NCBI GenBank assembly: GCA_903838705.1
Contig: CAILZL010000010.1
Location: 78,981 to 142,980 of the forward strand
Source of the DNA: an uncultured Pseudomonadota bacterium
GTDB lineage: Bacteria; Pseudomonadota; Gammaproteobacteria; Steroidobacterales; Steroidobacteraceae
Length of the DNA: 64,000 nt
Direction of reading: 5' to 3'
Of this stretch, positions 44,962 to 56,246 are shown in pieces (position 1 is the first letter of the stretch; each line of letters begins with the position of its first letter). The notes beneath the pieces are model-generated. The model searched no databases and had not been told where the DNA came from. It saw only the letters and a program-made list of their open reading frames with translations. Position numbers and translations under genes: made by a program.

Positions 44962-47850
44962 ATGTCCGAGATCCGAATCAGGGGCGCACGCACCCACAAC
45001 CTTCGCAATATCAATCTTGATCTGCCGCGCGACAAACTGATCGTGTTCACGGGATTGTCTGGCTCGGGAAAATCATCGCTGGCATTCGACACAATTTATG
45101 CCGAAGGTCAGCGTCGCTATGTGGAATCGCTTTCGGCTTATGCACGGCAATTTCTGTCCGTCATGGAAAAACCGGATGTAGACACCATTGAAGGTTTGTC
45201 GCCTGCCATTGCCATCGAGCAGAAGTCCACCTCACACAACCCGCGCTCAACTGTCGGCACCGTTACGGAAATCTATGATTACCTGCGCCTGCTGTTTGCC
45301 CGTGCCGGCACACCGAGGTGTCCTGATCACCATATTGATCTGAGCGCACAGACAGTCAGCCAGATGGTAGATCAGGTGCTGCAACAACCAGAAGGCACGG
45401 CCCTGCTGTTGCTGGCACCGATGATCCAGGAGCGTAAGGGAGAACATCAGCAGGTGTTCGATGAACTCAGAGCGCAGGGGTTTGTGCGGGTACGCATCGA
45501 TAACCATGTCCATGATCTGGACGCGTTACCCAGAATGGACAGCAAGCGCAAACACAGCATTGATGCGGTGGTAGATCGCTTCAAAGTACGCGCTGATCTG
45601 GCACAGCGTCTGGCCGAGTCGTTTGAAACTGCATTGCGTCTATCCAATGGCACGGCACGCGTGGTGGCGATGGCGGTGGAAGGGGACAAGCAGCCCCCCA
45701 AAGAATGGGTATTTTCCAATCGTTTCGCCTGCCCTGAATGCGGATATTCCTTGGCAGAGCTCGAACCACGACTTTTTTCATTCAACAATCCCTCCGGTGC
45801 CTGCCCTGCCTGCGATGGTCTGGGTGTGCAGGAATTTTTTGATCCCGCACGGGTGGTACATCATCCCGAGCTGTCACTGGCTGATGGTGCTGTGCGTGGC
45901 TGGGACCGCCGCAATGCCTACTATTTCCAGCTCATCCAGTCACTCGCAAAACATTTCAAGTTCGCCGTCGATACTGAATACAGAAAGCTGCCTGCCAATA
46001 TCAGGAAGATTCTGATGGATGGCAGCCCGGAGAAAATTGAATTCCGTTACATCGACGCCAGAGGTGGTAACACAAAGCGCAGTCATGCGTGGGAAGGCGT
46101 CCTGCCCAACATGCAGCGGCGCTATCGTGAAACAGAATCCATGTCTGTGCGTGAGGAACTGCGCAAGTATCTGAGCAGCAGACCCTGTGCCGAATGTCAT
46201 GGCACACGCCTTAACAGATCGGCATCGAATGTATTTGTGGCGGATCATGCCGTACCGCAAATTACTGCCATGAGTGTTGGCAACGCATTGACCTTCTTTG
46301 AAGCCCTCACCCTGCCCGGCTGGCGCGGTGAAATTGCTGGCAAGATCCGCAAGGAAATTGCAGATCGCCTGCGATTTCTGGCCAATGTCGGTCTGGACTA
46401 TCTCACCCTTGATCGCAGTGCTGAAACCCTGTCTGGCGGCGAAGCACAACGCATCCGTCTGGCCAGCCAGATTGGCTCCGGATTAGTGGGCGTGATGTAC
46501 ATTCTTGATGAACCCTCAATCGGCCTGCATCAACGCGACAACGACAGACTGCTTGCTACGCTGATTCATTTACGCAATCTGGGCAATACCGTGATTGTGG
46601 TAGAGCACGATGAAGATGCCATCCGGCATGCTGATTACGTAGTGGATCTCGGTCCCGGAGCAGGCGTTCATGGTGGACAGGTCTTGTCGCAAGGCACACC
46701 CGAAGAGATCATTGCCGATCCCGGCTCCATTACCGGCCAGTTCCTGTCGGGTCGACGCGCGATTGCAATCCCGGCGTTGCGTACGCCACCACAGAAAGGC
46801 CTCCATCTGCGTGTGGTCAATGCCACCGGCAACAATCTGCGCGGGGTCAGCGTCGACTTCCCGATTGGTTTGCTCACCTGTGTAACCGGCGTATCCGGTT
46901 CCGGCAAATCCACGCTGGTGAATGACACGCTTTTGCAGCATGTAGCCCGGCATCTGAATGACAGCAGCGTTGATGCTGAACCCTGCGACTCCATCGAAGG
47001 TCTGCAACATATCGATCGAATCGTCGACATAGACCAGAGCCCCATTGGAAGAACCCCACGTTCCAACCCGGCCACCTACACCGGAGTGTTCACTCCGATT
47101 CGTGAAATTTATGCCCAGACATCTGAGGCCCGCTCACGCGGATACGAGATGGGACGGTTCAGCTTCAATGTGAAAGGCGGGCGTTGTGAAGCCTGTGAAG
47201 GCGATGGCGTGCTCAAAGTCGAAATGCACTTCCTGCCGGACATGTATGTGCCGTGCGATGTCTGCAAGGGCAAACGCTACAACCGTGAAACGCTTGATAT
47301 CCATTACAAGGGCAAGACCATTCACGAAGTACTGGAAATGACCGTCGAAGATGCGCTGGAGTTTTTTCAGGCCGTGCCTGTGATTGCCAGCAAATTGAAG
47401 ACACTGATGGACGTTGGCCTGTCCTACGTACGACTGGGACAGAACGCCACCACGCTATCAGGCGGGGAAGCCCAGCGTGTCAAACTCGCCAAGGAACTGT
47501 CCAAACGCTCTACAGGCCGGGCGCTGTACATACTTGATGAGCCCACTACCGGCCTGCACTTTCACGACATTGAACAGTTGCTGAAAGTACTGCATCGTCT
47601 GCGGGATGAAGGTAATACTGTGATTGTGATCGAGCACAATCTGGACGTCATCAAGACAGCTGACTGGATAGTCGACCTGGGGCCTGAAGGCGGCAGTGGC
47701 GGCGGAAAAGTGATCGCCTGTGGAACACCGGAACAGATTGCCGCCCATGAGCAGTCTCATACCGGTCACTATCTTGCACCCATACTTGAGCGCGCGAAGA
47801 CTGCGGAGAATAAAGTGAAATCAGCGAGCCGCCGGTCTCATCGGAGTTGA
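44962..47850 (+). CDS. uvrA: Excinuclease ABC subunit A
   Basis: A 962-residue DNA damage sensor of nucleotide excision repair. The first ATPase has [20 protein letters not shown]. The first zinc module begins [14 protein letters not shown] and closes ACPACDGLG. The second ATPase has [16 protein letters not shown], with the zinc finger [16 protein letters not shown] closing CDVCKGKRY. Both LSGGEAQR signatures are present. It forms a dimer and loads UvrB. It is slightly longer than E. coli UvrA, with a basic tail ([10 protein letters not shown]). Its last 30 bp overlap the convergent GNAT gene. Confidence 0.97.
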   Translation: MSEIRIRGARTHNLRNINLDLPRDKLIVFTGLSGSGKSSLAFDTIYAEGQRRYVESLSAYARQFLSVMEKPDVDTIEGLSPAIAIEQKSTSHNPRSTVGTVTEIYDYLRLLFARAGTPRCPDHHIDLSAQTVSQMVDQVLQQPEGTALLLLAPMIQERKGEHQQVFDELRAQGFVRVRIDNHVHDLDALPRMDSKRKHSIDAVVDRFKVRADLAQRLAESFETALRLSNGTARVVAMAVEGDKQPPKEWVFSNRFACPECGYSLAELEPRLFSFNNPSGACPACDGLGVQEFFDPARVVHHPELSLADGAVRGWDRRNAYYFQLIQSLAKHFKFAVDTEYRKLPANIRKILMDGSPEKIEFRYIDARGGNTKRSHAWEGVLPNMQRRYRETESMSVREELRKYLSSRPCAECHGTRLNRSASNVFVADHAVPQITAMSVGNALTFFEALTLPGWRGEIAGKIRKEIADRLRFLANVGLDYLTLDRSAETLSGGEAQRIRLASQIGSGLVGVMYILDEPSIGLHQRDNDRLLATLIHLRNLGNTVIVVEHDEDAIRHADYVVDLGPGAGVHGGQVLSQGTPEEIIADPGSITGQFLSGRRAIAIPALRTPPQKGLHLRVVNATGNNLRGVSVDFPIGLLTCVTGVSGSGKSTLVNDTLLQHVARHLNDSSVDAEPCDSIEGLQHIDRIVDIDQSPIGRTPRSNPATYTGVFTPIREIYAQTSEARSRGYEMGRFSFNVKGGRCEACEGDGVLKVEMHFLPDMYVPCDVCKGKRYNRETLDIHYKGKTIHEVLEMTVEDALEFFQAVPVIASKLKTLMDVGLSYVRLGQNATTLSGGEAQRVKLAKELSKRSTGRALYILDEPTTGLHFHDIEQLLKVLHRLRDEGNTVIVIEHNLDVIKTADWIVDLGPEGGSGGGKVIACGTPEQIAAHEQSHTGHYLAPILERAKTAENKVKSASRRSHRS

Positions 47851-48345
47851 ATCGAAGTACTGCTTCACCTCACCACTTTCGCTGCGCTCCCGGTACTGAC
47901 CTGCGGAACACTTTCTGACTACCGCGCGCCAGAAGGCTATCGAATCCCTGTTGGATGCGTTTTCGATGATTTCCCAGCGACCTGCAAAACGCCTGAAAAT
48001 CAGTTGTACCGCCTCGCTGCCTATACCTCGGCGACGCTGTGCTGGGACAACGAAAAATTCAGCCATACGAAAGTCAAGCTGAGCCCGCTGCATAGGCGTT
48101 GGCTTGCCGATCACAGCAAAGCCAATCGGTTGACCCTCCTTCATGAAAACCAGCGGGGTTGAACTGTCGTCATTGAACCAGCGAGCCAGCATGTCCGGTG
48201 CACGCTCACCGAATTCACCCCGTACCGGAAATTTTCCAGTATTCATCGACGCCGACATCAGCGATTCCAGATAGTCTGGAAATACGCTTTCCATCCATCT
48301 TCTGGCTTCAGCTGAAGTACGGGCATCGCGCAGACTGATCGGCAC
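47821..48345 (-). CDS. GNAT family N-acetyltransferase
   Basis: A 174-residue GNAT protein. The acetyl-CoA loop is [17 protein letters not shown], preceded by the AEFFVVPAQ strand, and [12 protein letters not shown] is the motif B helix. The substrate is unknown. The frame opens at a TTG at 48369 inside the tail of an upstream terminator. I therefore chose the GTG at 48345, which has AGGATAAG 5-8 bp upstream. The 3' end overlaps the end of uvrA. Confidence 0.85.
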   Translation of the reverse strand: MPISLRDARTSAEARRWMESVFPDYLESLMSASMNTGKFPVRGEFGERAPDMLARWFNDDSSTPLVFMKEGQPIGFAVIGKPTPMQRAQLDFRMAEFFVVPAQRRRGIGSEAVQLIFRRFAGRWEIIENASNRDSIAFWRAVVRKCSAGQYRERSESGEVKQYFDSTPMRPAAR

Positions 48346-48360
48346 AATTCTTATCCTGAT

Positions 48361-48398
48361 AAAAACCAAAAGGCGGATGGGCTTTCACCCACCCGCCT
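48361..48398 (-). terminator. Intrinsic terminator after the Ala-rich lipoprotein gene
   Basis: On the minus strand AGGCGGGTGGG and CCCATCCGCCT pair fully (one G-U), with a 6-nt loop followed by TTTTGGTTTTT. It lies 27 bp after the lipoprotein stop. Confidence 0.85.
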
Positions 48399-48424
48399 CA
48401 TATCAACAGGTAATCGACAATCGA

Positions 48425-48691
48425 TTACTTCGTGACGGCAGCAGCAGCTGAAGAAGCGGCCGCACCAACTGCACCAGCAGCTGAAGAAGCAGCATCGCCA
48501 ACAGCACCAGCAGCTGAAGAAGCAGCATCGCCAACAGCAGCAGCGGCTGAAGAAGCAGCATCAGCAACAGGAGCAGGAGCAGGAGCAGCAGGAGCTTCTG
48601 CAACAGGAGCAGGAGCAGCTTCTTCCTTCTTGGCGCAAGCAGACAGGGCGATAGCAGCAACCAGGGCGCTGATTACGAATTTTGCGTTCAT
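48425..48691 (-). CDS. Small Ala-rich repeat lipoprotein
   Basis: An 88-residue predicted lipoprotein. A Lys-containing signal peptide ends in lipobox LSAC with Cys19. Then KKEE and a Pro/Ala segment (APAPVAEAPAAPAPAP) are followed by four 11-residue repeats of the type VGDAASSAAGA and a VTK end. The protein is almost half alanine and should be a helical or extended envelope peptide. It has its own promoter and terminator. Function is unknown. Short Ala-rich lipoproteins in other bacteria include Lpp-like and alarm-type proteins, but homology is not claimed. Confidence 0.8.
   Translation of the reverse strand: MNAKFVISALVAAIALSACAKKEEAAPAPVAEAPAAPAPAPVADAASSAAAAVGDAASSAAGAVGDAASSAAGAVGAAASSAAAAVTK
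48437..48568 (-). repeat. Four 33-bp tandem repeats inside the lipoprotein gene
   Basis: Protein residues 42-85 are four in-register 11-residue units (VADAASSAAAA, VGDAASSAAGA twice, VGAAASSAAAA), and the DNA repeats with a period of 33 bp. The central copies are nearly identical at DNA level. Copy number could therefore vary by slippage. Confidence 0.85.
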
Positions 48692-48781
48692 GTGTGACTT
48701 CCAGTTTGGTGTTGAAACAGGGCTGTAAAATTACTTTCAACGTACTCCAGCATGACTTGCTGAAGCTTGTTGAGCGGCGCA

Positions 48782-48810
48782 ATTCTAGTAAGTTTGAATA
48801 AGCATTTGAA
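48782..48810 (-). promoter_or_regulatory. Sigma-70-like promoter of the lipoprotein gene
   Basis: On the minus strand TTCAAA, a 17-bp spacer and TAGAAT are in the right order about 90 bp upstream of the lipoprotein ATG. The surrounding DNA is AT-rich. The leader between is about 85 nt. Confidence 0.55.
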
Positions 48811-48997
48811 CAATAAATCTAAACAAAAATTCAAATATGAAATTGGCGTTAAAATCCCAAGAGAAATTTCATGATTTTTTTACTTTTTCAGCTCTGAGTG
48901 CCTTAATACAGAAGCTAGTGAATGCTGTAAGTTTTTTATTTGCGCAAAAACTCAGCCACCAATTATTTTTCTGGGCTGGCAAGCGTTGCTCCCCCAT

Positions 48998-49025
48998 AAA
49001 AAAACCGGGCAATGCCCGGTTTTTT
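48998..49025 (-). terminator. Bidirectional intrinsic terminator after rplQ
   Basis: CCGGGC and GCCCGG form a 6-bp stem with a 3-nt loop, flanked by seven As and six Ts. It lies 23 bp beyond the rplQ stop and marks the end of the ribosomal protein cluster. Confidence 0.92.
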
Positions 49026-49048
49026 AAATCACGTCACCTGGATAAAGC

Positions 49049-49540
49049 TCAGCCTTCTGCCTGCTTCTTTTTGGCACGAGGCTTTTTGGCCGGGGCTTCA
49101 GAAGTCGCATCAGCCGCTGCTTCTGATTTTGCGCGCTTGGCTTTCTTGGCTGGAGCAGGCTCTTCTGCGGTCGCAACCGGAACAGGCTTGTCGACCAGCT
49201 GCATCAGTGCCATTGGTGCAGAGTCACCTGGGCGAGGATCCATTTTCAGGATACGCGTATAACCACCCGCACGAGCATTGAAACGGGGACCCAAGTCCTC
49301 AAACAGCTTGGTAACCACAGCTTCATCACGCAATCTGGCAAACGCCACTCGACGATTAGCCATGCTGTCGCGCTTACCCATTGTGATCAACGGTTCTACC
49401 ACGCGGCGCAGTTCTTTGGCCTTTGGCAGTGTTGTTCTGATGGTTTCGTGCTGCAGCAGGGACACAGCCATATTCTTCAGCATCGCTGAGCGGTGTGAGG
49501 AGTTACGGCTTAGTTGCCGACCGGATAATTGGTGACGCAT
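49049..49540 (-). CDS. rplQ: 50S ribosomal protein L17
   Basis: A 163-residue protein. The L17 core ([20 protein letters not shown], then [15 protein letters not shown] and [14 protein letters not shown]) ends near residue 118. It is followed by a 45-residue Ala/Lys-rich tail ([18 protein letters not shown]...) not found in E. coli L17 (127 residues). It is the last gene of the alpha operon, 61 bp after rpoA. Confidence 0.96.
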   Translation of the reverse strand: MRHQLSGRQLSRNSSHRSAMLKNMAVSLLQHETIRTTLPKAKELRRVVEPLITMGKRDSMANRRVAFARLRDEAVVTKLFEDLGPRFNARAGGYTRILKMDPRPGDSAPMALMQLVDKPVPVATAEEPAPAKKAKRAKSEAAADATSEAPAKKPRAKKKQAEG

Positions 49541-49601
49541 GGTTCTACTCTAGATACTCTAAATTGAACCGGGTGACACTAATCCACCCGGTTCAAAAAC
49601 T

Positions 49602-50603
49602 TCAAATAAGGCTACGCTCTTCCTCACGACGCAGGCTGACTGGAGGCCAGCTATCCAGGCGCATACCCAGACTCAAGCCGTGGCTTTCCAGCACTTCCTT
49701 GATTTCGGTGAGTGACTTTTTACCCAGGTTAGGTGTTCTCAACAACTCAACCTCGGTGCGCTGAACCAGATCGCCGATGTAGTGAATGTTTTCTGCCTTC
49801 AGGCAGTTTGCACTACGCACAGTAAGCTCAAGTTCATCGACTGGACGCAACAGAATCGGATCATAAAGCTCTTCAGCAGTCTTGCTGGTACCTTCTTCCT
49901 GACCCTGCAGATCCACGAACACGGATAACTGATCCTTCAGAATTGAACCAGCGCGACGGATAGCCTCTTCTGGATCAATCGTGCCGTTGGTTTCGATATC
50001 AATCAGCAGCTTGTCCAGATTGGTTCTCTGTTCAACACGGGCCGCTTCTACAGTATAGGTAACTCGACGAATCGGGCTGAAAGAAGCGTCCAGCTGCAAC
50101 CGTCCGATATTACGGGCAGAACCTTCTGCACCGGCCTGAGTAGCGGGACGATAGCCACGACCACGTTCAACCTTGAGGGTCATGCTCAACTCACCGACCT
50201 TGGTCAGGTTAGCAATAACCAGACCTGGATTGATGATTTCAACATCATGATCCAGCTGTATATCACCCGCAGTTACCGGTCCCGGACCCTTTTTGTACAG
50301 GCGCAACTCAGCTTCGTCACGGGAGTTGAGTCGAACAGCAACCTGCTTGAGGTTCAGCAGAATTTCGACCACGTCTTCCTGCACACCTTCAACGCTGGTG
50401 TATTCGTGCAGAACGCCATCAATTTCAACTTCAGTAATTGCCGCACCCGGCATGGATGACAGCAGAACACGACGCAGAGCATTACCCAGCGTGTGGCCAT
50501 ATCCACGTTCGAACGGCTCAATCGTAACCTTTGCGTGACGCGGTGTAGTTGGAGTTACCTTCACTACGCGTGGCTTCAGGAGTTCAGCACCAAATGCTTG
50601 CAT
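49602..50603 (-). CDS. rpoA: RNA polymerase alpha subunit
   Basis: A 333-residue subunit. The N-terminal dimerisation and assembly domain carries [21 protein letters not shown] linker leads to the C-terminal domain with [25 protein letters not shown] and [13 protein letters not shown], which contacts UP elements and activators. Length and order between rpsD and rplQ are standard. Confidence 0.97.
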   Translation of the reverse strand: MQAFGAELLKPRVVKVTPTTPRHAKVTIEPFERGYGHTLGNALRRVLLSSMPGAAITEVEIDGVLHEYTSVEGVQEDVVEILLNLKQVAVRLNSRDEAELRLYKKGPGPVTAGDIQLDHDVEIINPGLVIANLTKVGELSMTLKVERGRGYRPATQAGAEGSARNIGRLQLDASFSPIRRVTYTVEAARVEQRTNLDKLLIDIETNGTIDPEEAIRRAGSILKDQLSVFVDLQGQEEGTSKTAEELYDPILLRPVDELELTVRSANCLKAENIHYIGDLVQRTEVELLRTPNLGKKSLTEIKEVLESHGLSLGMRLDSWPPVSLRREEERSLI

Positions 50604-50675
50604 GGAGCATCACCTATATAAAAAGGAGCAATAGAATCTCATCCCGTAATCGGGGATGAGATGTCAGTCAGCAAA

Positions 50676-51299
50676 TTACTTAGAATACAATTCAACCACG
50701 AGGTTTTCGTTGATATCCTGAAGGATGTCGCCGCGATCTGGCAGCTGCTTCAGCAAACCAGTGAGTTTCTTTTCGTCAACTTCAACCCATGGTGGAAAAC
50801 CAACCTGGCCCTTGATCTGCAATGCGCTCTGAATACGTGCCTGCTTCTGGGCATCTTCACGTACAGCGATCACATCGCCCGCCTTGCACTGGTATGAAGG
50901 GATGTTGACCAATTCACCATTGACCGTCACGCCTTTGTGGCTGACCAGCTGACGAGCTTCAGCACGGGTTGACGCAAAGCCCATGCGATATACGACGTTA
51001 TCCAGACGTCCCTCAAGCAACTTCAGCAAATTCTCGCCAGTTGCACCTGGACGACCGGCGGCATGTGTGTAGTAGCCGCGAAACTGACGTTCCAGCAGGC
51101 CATACATACGACGCAACTTCTGCTTTTCACGCAGCTGCAGACCATAGCTGGACAAGCGTGCTTTACGCTCACCCTTGATACCACCTGGAGGAACCTCAAG
51201 TTTGCACTTGGATTCAAGCGATTTAACACCGCTCTTCAGGAACAGGTCAGTACCTTCACGGCGGGAAAGCTTGCACTTTGGACCTATATAACGAGCCAT
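50676..51299 (-). CDS. rpsD: 30S ribosomal protein S4
   Basis: A 207-residue primary 16S rRNA-binding protein. It starts [20 protein letters not shown] and has an S4 RNA-binding domain at [20 protein letters not shown]. In E. coli S4 represses its own operon by binding a leader pseudoknot near rpsM. No such fold was verified here. Confidence 0.97.
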   Translation of the reverse strand: MARYIGPKCKLSRREGTDLFLKSGVKSLESKCKLEVPPGGIKGERKARLSSYGLQLREKQKLRRMYGLLERQFRGYYTHAAGRPGATGENLLKLLEGRLDNVVYRMGFASTRAEARQLVSHKGVTVNGELVNIPSYQCKAGDVIAVREDAQKQARIQSALQIKGQVGFPPWVEVDEKKLTGLLKQLPDRGDILQDINENLVVELYSK

Positions 51300-51336
51300 A
51301 TTCTAATTCCTCACACCAGTAACAGTAGCGCAGCGA

Positions 51337-51750
51337 TCAAACACGACGCTTCTTCGACGGCCGGCAGCCGTTGTGCGGAATGGGCGTGACATCCGCAATG
51401 TTGGAAATTTTCAAACCACAGGCATTGAGCGCACGAACCGCGGACTCTCGGCCTGGACCAGGACCCTTCACGCGCACTTCAACGTTTTTCAAACCATGTT
51501 CCTGAGCTGCTGTGCCTGCCTTTTCAGCAGCAACCTGAGCAGCGAACGGGGTACTTTTACGTGAACCGCGGAAACCGGAGCCGCCTGAAGTCGCCCATGA
51601 CAGCGCATTGCCCTGACGATCAGTGATCGTGACAATCGTGTTGTTGAAGGAAGCGTGAACATGCGCAATGCCATCTGTCACATGCTTCTTCACTTTCTTA
51701 CGGGCTTTGCCCGCAGCGGCGCCGGACGCCTGTTGCTTGTTATCAGCCAT
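51337..51750 (-). CDS. rpsK: 30S ribosomal protein S11
   Basis: A 137-residue platform protein with [19 protein letters not shown] and [13 protein letters not shown], ending [12 protein letters not shown] short Lys/Ala N-terminal extension ([15 protein letters not shown]) precedes the conserved part. Confidence 0.97.
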   Translation of the reverse strand: MADNKQQASGAAAGKARKKVKKHVTDGIAHVHASFNNTIVTITDRQGNALSWATSGGSGFRGSRKSTPFAAQVAAEKAGTAAQEHGLKNVEVRVKGPGPGRESAVRALNACGLKISNIADVTPIPHNGCRPSKKRRV

Positions 51751-51829
51751 TAGCCTTAAAACCCGCCATGCAAAACTGTTAAATCAGACTGTCAATCCAG
51801 ATCGGCTGCCTGATCAGCAGCCAGATTCA

Positions 51830-52207
51830 TTACTTGCCCGGAGGCGCCTTCATCTTGACCGCTGCCTTACGAGGACCCTTACGGGTACGCGCATTTGTGC
51901 GGGTTCGCTGACCACGCATCGGCAGGCCACGGCGATGCCGGATGCCACGGTATGTGCCCAGATCCATCAATCGCTTGATGTTCATGGACGTTTCACGGCG
52001 CAGATCACCCTCTACAAGAAGGGTACCGACTCGCGCACGCAATGCCGTTACTTCAGCATCTGTCAGGTTCTTGACCAGTGTTTCCGGTTTCACACCGGCA
52101 GCCTCACAGGCCTTTCTGGCCTGGGTACGACCAACACCGTAAATATGGGTCAAGCCGACCCATACGTGCTTGTTCATTGGAATATTGACGCCAGCAATGC
52201 GGGCCAT
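51830..52207 (-). CDS. rpsM: 30S ribosomal protein S13
   Basis: A 125-residue head protein contacting the P-site tRNA. It starts [20 protein letters not shown] and has [19 protein letters not shown]. The tail is a few residues longer than in E. coli. It is the first gene of the alpha operon, 87 bp after rpmJ. That gap may hold its leader. Confidence 0.97.
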   Translation of the reverse strand: MARIAGVNIPMNKHVWVGLTHIYGVGRTQARKACEAAGVKPETLVKNLTDAEVTALRARVGTLLVEGDLRRETSMNIKRLMDLGTYRGIRHRRGLPMRGQRTRTNARTRKGPRKAAVKMKAPPGK

Positions 52208-52294
52208 CTTGACCTCTCCCGGCTCGAAAAGCCCGGAACTTTAACCTAAAAAAGGCGGCAACTCAATCCGCCCACCCAACCATCAGTTCAACAA

Positions 52295-52408
52295 TCAACC
52301 CTGACGCTGCTTGTGGCGTGCATCAGAGCAAATTACATAAACAATGCGCCTGCGACGCACGATCTTGCAGTTTTTGCAGATCTTTTTAACCGAAGCCCGT
52401 ACTTTCAT
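52295..52408 (-). CDS. rpmJ: 50S ribosomal protein L36
   Basis: A 37-residue protein read directly from the [22 protein letters not shown], then [17 protein letters not shown]. Zinc ligands C11, C14, C27 and H32 are all present, so this is the zinc-binding (C+) form. It sits between secY and rpsM, its standard place. It is too short for most frame lists. Confidence 0.95.
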   Translation of the reverse strand: MKVRASVKKICKNCKIVRRRRIVYVICSDARHKQRQG

Positions 52409-52541
52409 TTCTCAATCTCCCAACGCGGTCAATTATGACCGGTGCCACTTTACTGTGCTCCGCAGGCCTCAAGCTCTGAAAGGAACATGCGTTCACTTTT
52501 CCACAGCCCAAAGCACAAGCAAGCGACACAGCCCGCCTTAA

Positions 52542-53891
52542 CTAATTCCGCTTCCCGTACCCGCTCAAATTGGCCTTTTTCATCAGGCCCTCGTACTGGC
52601 TCGACATCAGATGTGCTGCCACCTGTGACTGAAAGTCCATGATGACAACGACCATGATGAGCAAGGATGTACCACCGAAGTAGAACGGAACCTTGAATTG
52701 CGCCACGAGAAATTCCGGCAGCAAACAGACGAGAGCGACGTAAATGCCACCCCAGACAGTCAGACGGGTCAAGACCTTGTCGATATAGTCGGCCGTGAAC
52801 TGGCCCGGACGAATACCCGGAATGAAAGCACCTGACTTCTTGAGGTTTTCAGCTGTCTCGCGTGAATTGAATACCAGCGCTGTGTAGAAGAAGCAGAAGA
52901 AAATAATCAGTGCTCCATAGAACAACATATGTATTGGCTGCCCAGTCGTCAGAGATGCAGACAATTGCTGAAGAAAATTCTGTACTACGCCAGGCTCGGA
53001 TGCATTACCGAACCAGTTGGCTATTGTGGCCGGAAACAGCAACAGACTGGAAGCGAAAATAGGAGGAATGACGCCAGCCATGTTCAGCTTGAATGGCAGA
53101 TGAGTGCTTTGACCCATCATCATCCGGTTGCCCTGCTGGCGCTTGGCATAATTGACCTGGATTTTGCGCTGACCGCGCTCTACGAACACGACGCAATATG
53201 TCACCAGAACCACCATCGCGAAAAGCACGACAGCGACGAGTGCGTTGAGTTCTCCATTACTGACCTGCTGCAAAGTACCACCAATTGCTGCAGGCAGACC
53301 TGCAACGATGCCGGAGAGAATGATCATGGAAATACCATTGCCCAGACCGCGCTCAGTAATCTGCTCACCCAGCCACATCAGGAACATGGTACCGGCAGTG
53401 AGCGTAGCGGTTGCAATGATGATGAACTGCGGGCCAGGATTAATAACCACACCCTGCTTCTGGAAAGCCGTTGCCGCACTGGCGCCCTGCAACAGAGCCA
53501 GCAACACCGCACCATATCGCGTGTATTGAGTTAGTCTCCGGCGACCTGCATCTCCGTCCTTCTTGACGGACGCAAGCTCCGGCATTACCACACCTGCCAT
53601 CTGAACAATGATGGATGCGGAAATGTAAGGCATCACACCCAATGCGAAAATGGAAAGACGCTGCAAGGCACCACCTGAGAACATGTTGAACATGTCCAGC
53701 AGCGTGCCAGACTGCTCGGCAAAGAATTGCGCCAGTGCTTTCGAATCAATTCCCGGTACAGGAATAAACGTACCAATTCGATAGACAATCAAACTGCCAA
53801 CCAGAAACCAGAGACGCTGACGCAACTCGGCTGTCCGAGTTACATCACCGAGTCCGGCAATGGTATTAGGGCTTTGCGGTTTGTTGGCCAC
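52542..53891 (-). CDS. secY: Protein translocase subunit SecY
   Basis: A 449-residue channel subunit with ten membrane helices. It has the plug region near [13 protein letters not shown], the [14 protein letters not shown] segment and [20 protein letters not shown] in a cytoplasmic loop. The start is GTG at 53891 (GTGGCCAACAAA). It lies 25 bp after rplO. It forms SecYEG with SecE and SecG, which are encoded elsewhere. Confidence 0.97.
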   Translation of the reverse strand: MANKPQSPNTIAGLGDVTRTAELRQRLWFLVGSLIVYRIGTFIPVPGIDSKALAQFFAEQSGTLLDMFNMFSGGALQRLSIFALGVMPYISASIIVQMAGVVMPELASVKKDGDAGRRRLTQYTRYGAVLLALLQGASAATAFQKQGVVINPGPQFIIIATATLTAGTMFLMWLGEQITERGLGNGISMIILSGIVAGLPAAIGGTLQQVSNGELNALVAVVLFAMVVLVTYCVVFVERGQRKIQVNYAKRQQGNRMMMGQSTHLPFKLNMAGVIPPIFASSLLLFPATIANWFGNASEPGVVQNFLQQLSASLTTGQPIHMLFYGALIIFFCFFYTALVFNSRETAENLKKSGAFIPGIRPGQFTADYIDKVLTRLTVWGGIYVALVCLLPEFLVAQFKVPFYFGGTSLLIMVVVIMDFQSQVAAHLMSSQYEGLMKKANLSGYGKRN

Positions 53892-53916
53892 TTTGAATAT
53901 TTCTCGCAGTAACGGG

Positions 53917-54363
53917 TTAGCCCGCCACCTCTGCTTCTAACTTGCCACCGGCAGCCTGAACCGCGGCAAGAGCACCCTTGGTCAGATGCACGCCACGCAC
54001 AGTGTAAGCCTTGCCAACTTCGCCGGAAGAAACGATACGCGCACGCACAACCTGTTGAGGAATCAGGTTAGCAGCCTTCAAGGTTTCTACAGTGACAACG
54101 TCACCTGCAAGCTTAGCCAGCTCACTGAGCCGTACCTCTGCTACGGTAGTCGCCATCTTGGAACGGAAACCCACCTTTGGCAGACGACGCTGCAAGGGCA
54201 TCTGACCGCCTTCGAAACCGACCTTGTGGTAGCCACCCTTGCGAGCACGCTGACCTTTTACTCCACGACCGCAGGTTTTTCCCTGTCCAGCCGAAGCTCC
54301 ACGTCCCACGCGAAGATGCGACTTGCGTGCGCCTGGTGCCGAGCAAATTGAATTCAGTTTCAT
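53917..54363 (-). CDS. rplO: 50S ribosomal protein L15
   Basis: A 148-residue protein with the basic Gly-rich N-terminus [20 protein letters not shown] and [17 protein letters not shown]. The ATG at 54363 has GAGGT upstream and matches the family start (MKLNSI). The longer frame to 54426 would overlap rpmD. Confidence 0.96.
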   Translation of the reverse strand: MKLNSICSAPGARKSHLRVGRGASAGQGKTCGRGVKGQRARKGGYHKVGFEGGQMPLQRRLPKVGFRSKMATTVAEVRLSELAKLAGDVVTVETLKAANLIPQQVVRARIVSSGEVGKAYTVRGVHLTKGALAAVQAAGGKLEAEVAG

Positions 54364-54412
54364 ATCAACCTCAATACCTAATCTAAGCTCTGATTCGAAT
54401 ATCAACGAAACG

Positions 54413-54616
54413 TTAGAGCTCTTCAACCTGCAACAAGTGACGTGCGGCGACGATCATGCCACGCACTTCCGGAGTATCTCCCAGGACACGCGAATCACGG
54501 ATTCGACGCAGACCCAGCCCCTTCACCGTTTCACGATGCGCACGGATCTGACCAAATACACTCTTGATCAGAGTGACTTTAACTTGCTTGCCGTTCTTTA
54601 CTGGTGTTTTGGCCAT
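54413..54616 (-). CDS. rpmD: 50S ribosomal protein L30
   Basis: A 67-residue protein: [20 protein letters not shown], then [20 protein letters not shown]. The ATG at 54616 lies 4 bp after the rpsE stop. The open frame continues upstream to 54805 only as an overlap of rpsE. Confidence 0.96.
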   Translation of the reverse strand: MAKTPVKNGKQVKVTLIKSVFGQIRAHRETVKGLGLRRIRDSRVLGDTPEVRGMIVAARHLLQVEEL

Positions 54617-54620
54617 GATT

Positions 54621-55130
54621 TCAGCCCACGATTTCTTCAAGACGCTTGCCACGCTTGGCAGCAATCTGGTCTGGTGAACGCAATGATTCAAGTGCCGCAA
54701 CAGTGGCGCGAACCACATTGATCGGATTACGTGAACCATAGCTCTTGGCCAGCACGTTACGCACACCAGCCGCTTCGAATACGGCGCGCATGCTGCCACC
54801 TGCAATCAGGCCTGTACCATCGGATGCAGGCTGCATGTAGACGTTTGATGTGCCATGACGTCCCTTTGCCGCGTAGAACAGAGTGGAACCCTTGAGGTTC
54901 ACGCTGACCATGCGCTTGCGCGCTGATTGCATTGCCTTCTGGATGGCAACCGGCACTTCTTTTGCCTTGCCATATCCAAAGCCAACTTTGCCATTACCGT
55001 CGCCCACAACTGTCAGCGCAGTAAAGCTCATCTGGCGACCGCCCTTTACGGTCTTGGCAACGCGATTCACAGCGATAAGTTTTTCGATGAACTCATCAGC
55101 GGGAGCGGCAGTTTTTTCAACTCTGGCCAT
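54621..55130 (-). CDS. rpsE: 30S ribosomal protein S5
   Basis: A 169-residue protein with the double-stranded-RNA-binding N-terminal domain ([20 protein letters not shown]) and [19 protein letters not shown]. It contributes to decoding fidelity and mRNA unwinding. It is 84 bp after rplR. Confidence 0.97.
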   Translation of the reverse strand: MARVEKTAAPADEFIEKLIAVNRVAKTVKGGRQMSFTALTVVGDGNGKVGFGYGKAKEVPVAIQKAMQSARKRMVSVNLKGSTLFYAAKGRHGTSNVYMQPASDGTGLIAGGSMRAVFEAAGVRNVLAKSYGSRNPINVVRATVAALESLRSPDQIAAKRGKRLEEIVG

Positions 55131-55214
55131 TACGATTCCTCAACATCTCGCCCTGTAGCACCCTTTCTCATCTCATCACCTCAAACAGGGAGAGATCAGC
55201 AGGGTAAAAATTTC

Positions 55215-55565
55215 TCAGAACTGCAAACCATGTTCACGCGCAGCATCAGCCAAAGCCTTGATACGACCGTGATACTTGTAACCTGAACGATCAAACGCGA
55301 CTTCAGTAATTCCTTTCGCCTTTGCAGCCTCAGCAATCGCCTTGCCCACCGCAGCAGCTGCATCACTGTTACCGGTGTACTTCACGCCCTCACGAAGAGC
55401 TTTCTGAACGGTGGAAGCCGCTGCCAATACATGTGATTCGGTATCGAGAATCTGCGCATAGATGTGTTGTGAGGTGCGATGCACCGACAGTCGCAGGGCC
55501 TTAAGCTCGCGAATCTTGGCGCGGGAGCGGGTAGCTCGTCGCAAACGTTGCACTTTCTTGTTCAT
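55215..55565 (-). CDS. rplR: 50S ribosomal protein L18
   Basis: A 116-residue 5S rRNA-binding protein. It has [18 protein letters not shown] near the N-terminus and [20 protein letters not shown] at the C-terminus. It follows rplF by 110 bp, the widest gap inside the spc segment, which contains a hairpin. Confidence 0.97.
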   Translation of the reverse strand: MNKKVQRLRRATRSRAKIRELKALRLSVHRTSQHIYAQILDTESHVLAAASTVQKALREGVKYTGNSDAAAAVGKAIAEAAKAKGITEVAFDRSGYKYHGRIKALADAAREHGLQF

Positions 55566-55658
55566 GATCTCTTGCCTTACTCTCGGCCTGTCTGCGTGTG
55601 AACCGGTCTGCTTGTGCTGGCCGGCCTCACATCCAATAACTGTTCATCTGTGAAGTCG

Positions 55659-55676
55659 ATTGATCTTCAGATCAAT
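55659..55676 (-). repeat. Perfect hairpin directly after rplF
   Basis: ATTGATC and GATCAAT form a 7-bp stem with a 4-nt loop, abutting the rplF stop codon. Flanking GAAG and CTTC can extend it after a 2-3-nt internal loop. There is no U-tract. It may be an RNase processing or stability element. Confidence 0.5.
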
Positions 55677-56209
55677 TACTTCTTCTTGGCTTCCTTCAGC
55701 TCGATTTTTTCGCCGCTGAAACGGACACCTTTACCCTTGTATGGCTCAGGTGGACGATAGGCGCGAATATCCGCAGCAACCTGGCCAACTTTCTGCCGAT
55801 CCATGCCCTTAATCAGAATTTCGGTCTGACTTGGAGTTTCGATTACCACTCCTTCAGGTGCCGCATATACCACCGGGTGTGAAAAACCCAGAGTCAGGTT
55901 CAACGACTTACCCTGCGCAGCAGCACGATAACCAACGCCGACCAGTTCGAGCTTACGCTCAAAGCCAGTGCTTACGCCCTGCACATAATTTGCCAGATGC
56001 GCACGGGTGGTGCCGGCTTCGATGTTCGACTGACGGGTTTCTACCTTCTGACTTACTTTAAGCAAGTCGCCTTCCTGAATTACTGCAACAGCAGAACTCA
56101 GAGACAGACTCATGCTGCCCTTGGCACCTTTAACAGTGACAGAGTCAGTAGTGATCGTCGCGGTCACACCCTTGGGCAGAGTGATTGCTTGTTTGGCTAC
56201 TCGAGACAT
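55676..56209 (-). CDS. rplF: 50S ribosomal protein L6
   Basis: A 177-residue protein of two similar domains: [15 protein letters not shown] in the first, and [20 protein letters not shown] at the end. It binds 23S rRNA near the sarcin-ricin loop. It lies between rpsH and rplR. Confidence 0.97.
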   Translation of the reverse strand: MSRVAKQAITLPKGVTATITTDSVTVKGAKGSMSLSLSSAVAVIQEGDLLKVSQKVETRQSNIEAGTTRAHLANYVQGVSTGFERKLELVGVGYRAAAQGKSLNLTLGFSHPVVYAAPEGVVIETPSQTEILIKGMDRQKVGQVAADIRAYRPPEPYKGKGVRFSGEKIELKEAKKK

Positions 56210-56246
56210 GTTTGCAGTTCTCTAAAGTTAATGTGTATGCAGCGCC

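Larger units (their letters stand above)
48692..49048. other. AT-rich intergenic region between lipoprotein gene and rplQ
   Basis: About 357 bp with no supported gene. It contains the lipoprotein promoter candidate at 48782-48810, an AT-rich unassigned block at about 48800-48960, and the rplQ terminator at 48998-49025. A plus-strand frame through 48837-49262 is a shadow that runs antisense into rplQ. Confidence 0.6.

Noticed and set aside
48437..48568. CRISPR array
   Set aside because: The repeats are direct, in-frame, contiguous and coding, with no unique spacers. No cas gene is present.
48432..48728. A plus-strand Ala/Glu-rich frame opposite the repeat lipoprotein
   Set aside because: The 33-bp repeat is open on both strands. 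Only the minus strand has a signal peptide, lipobox, promoter and terminator.
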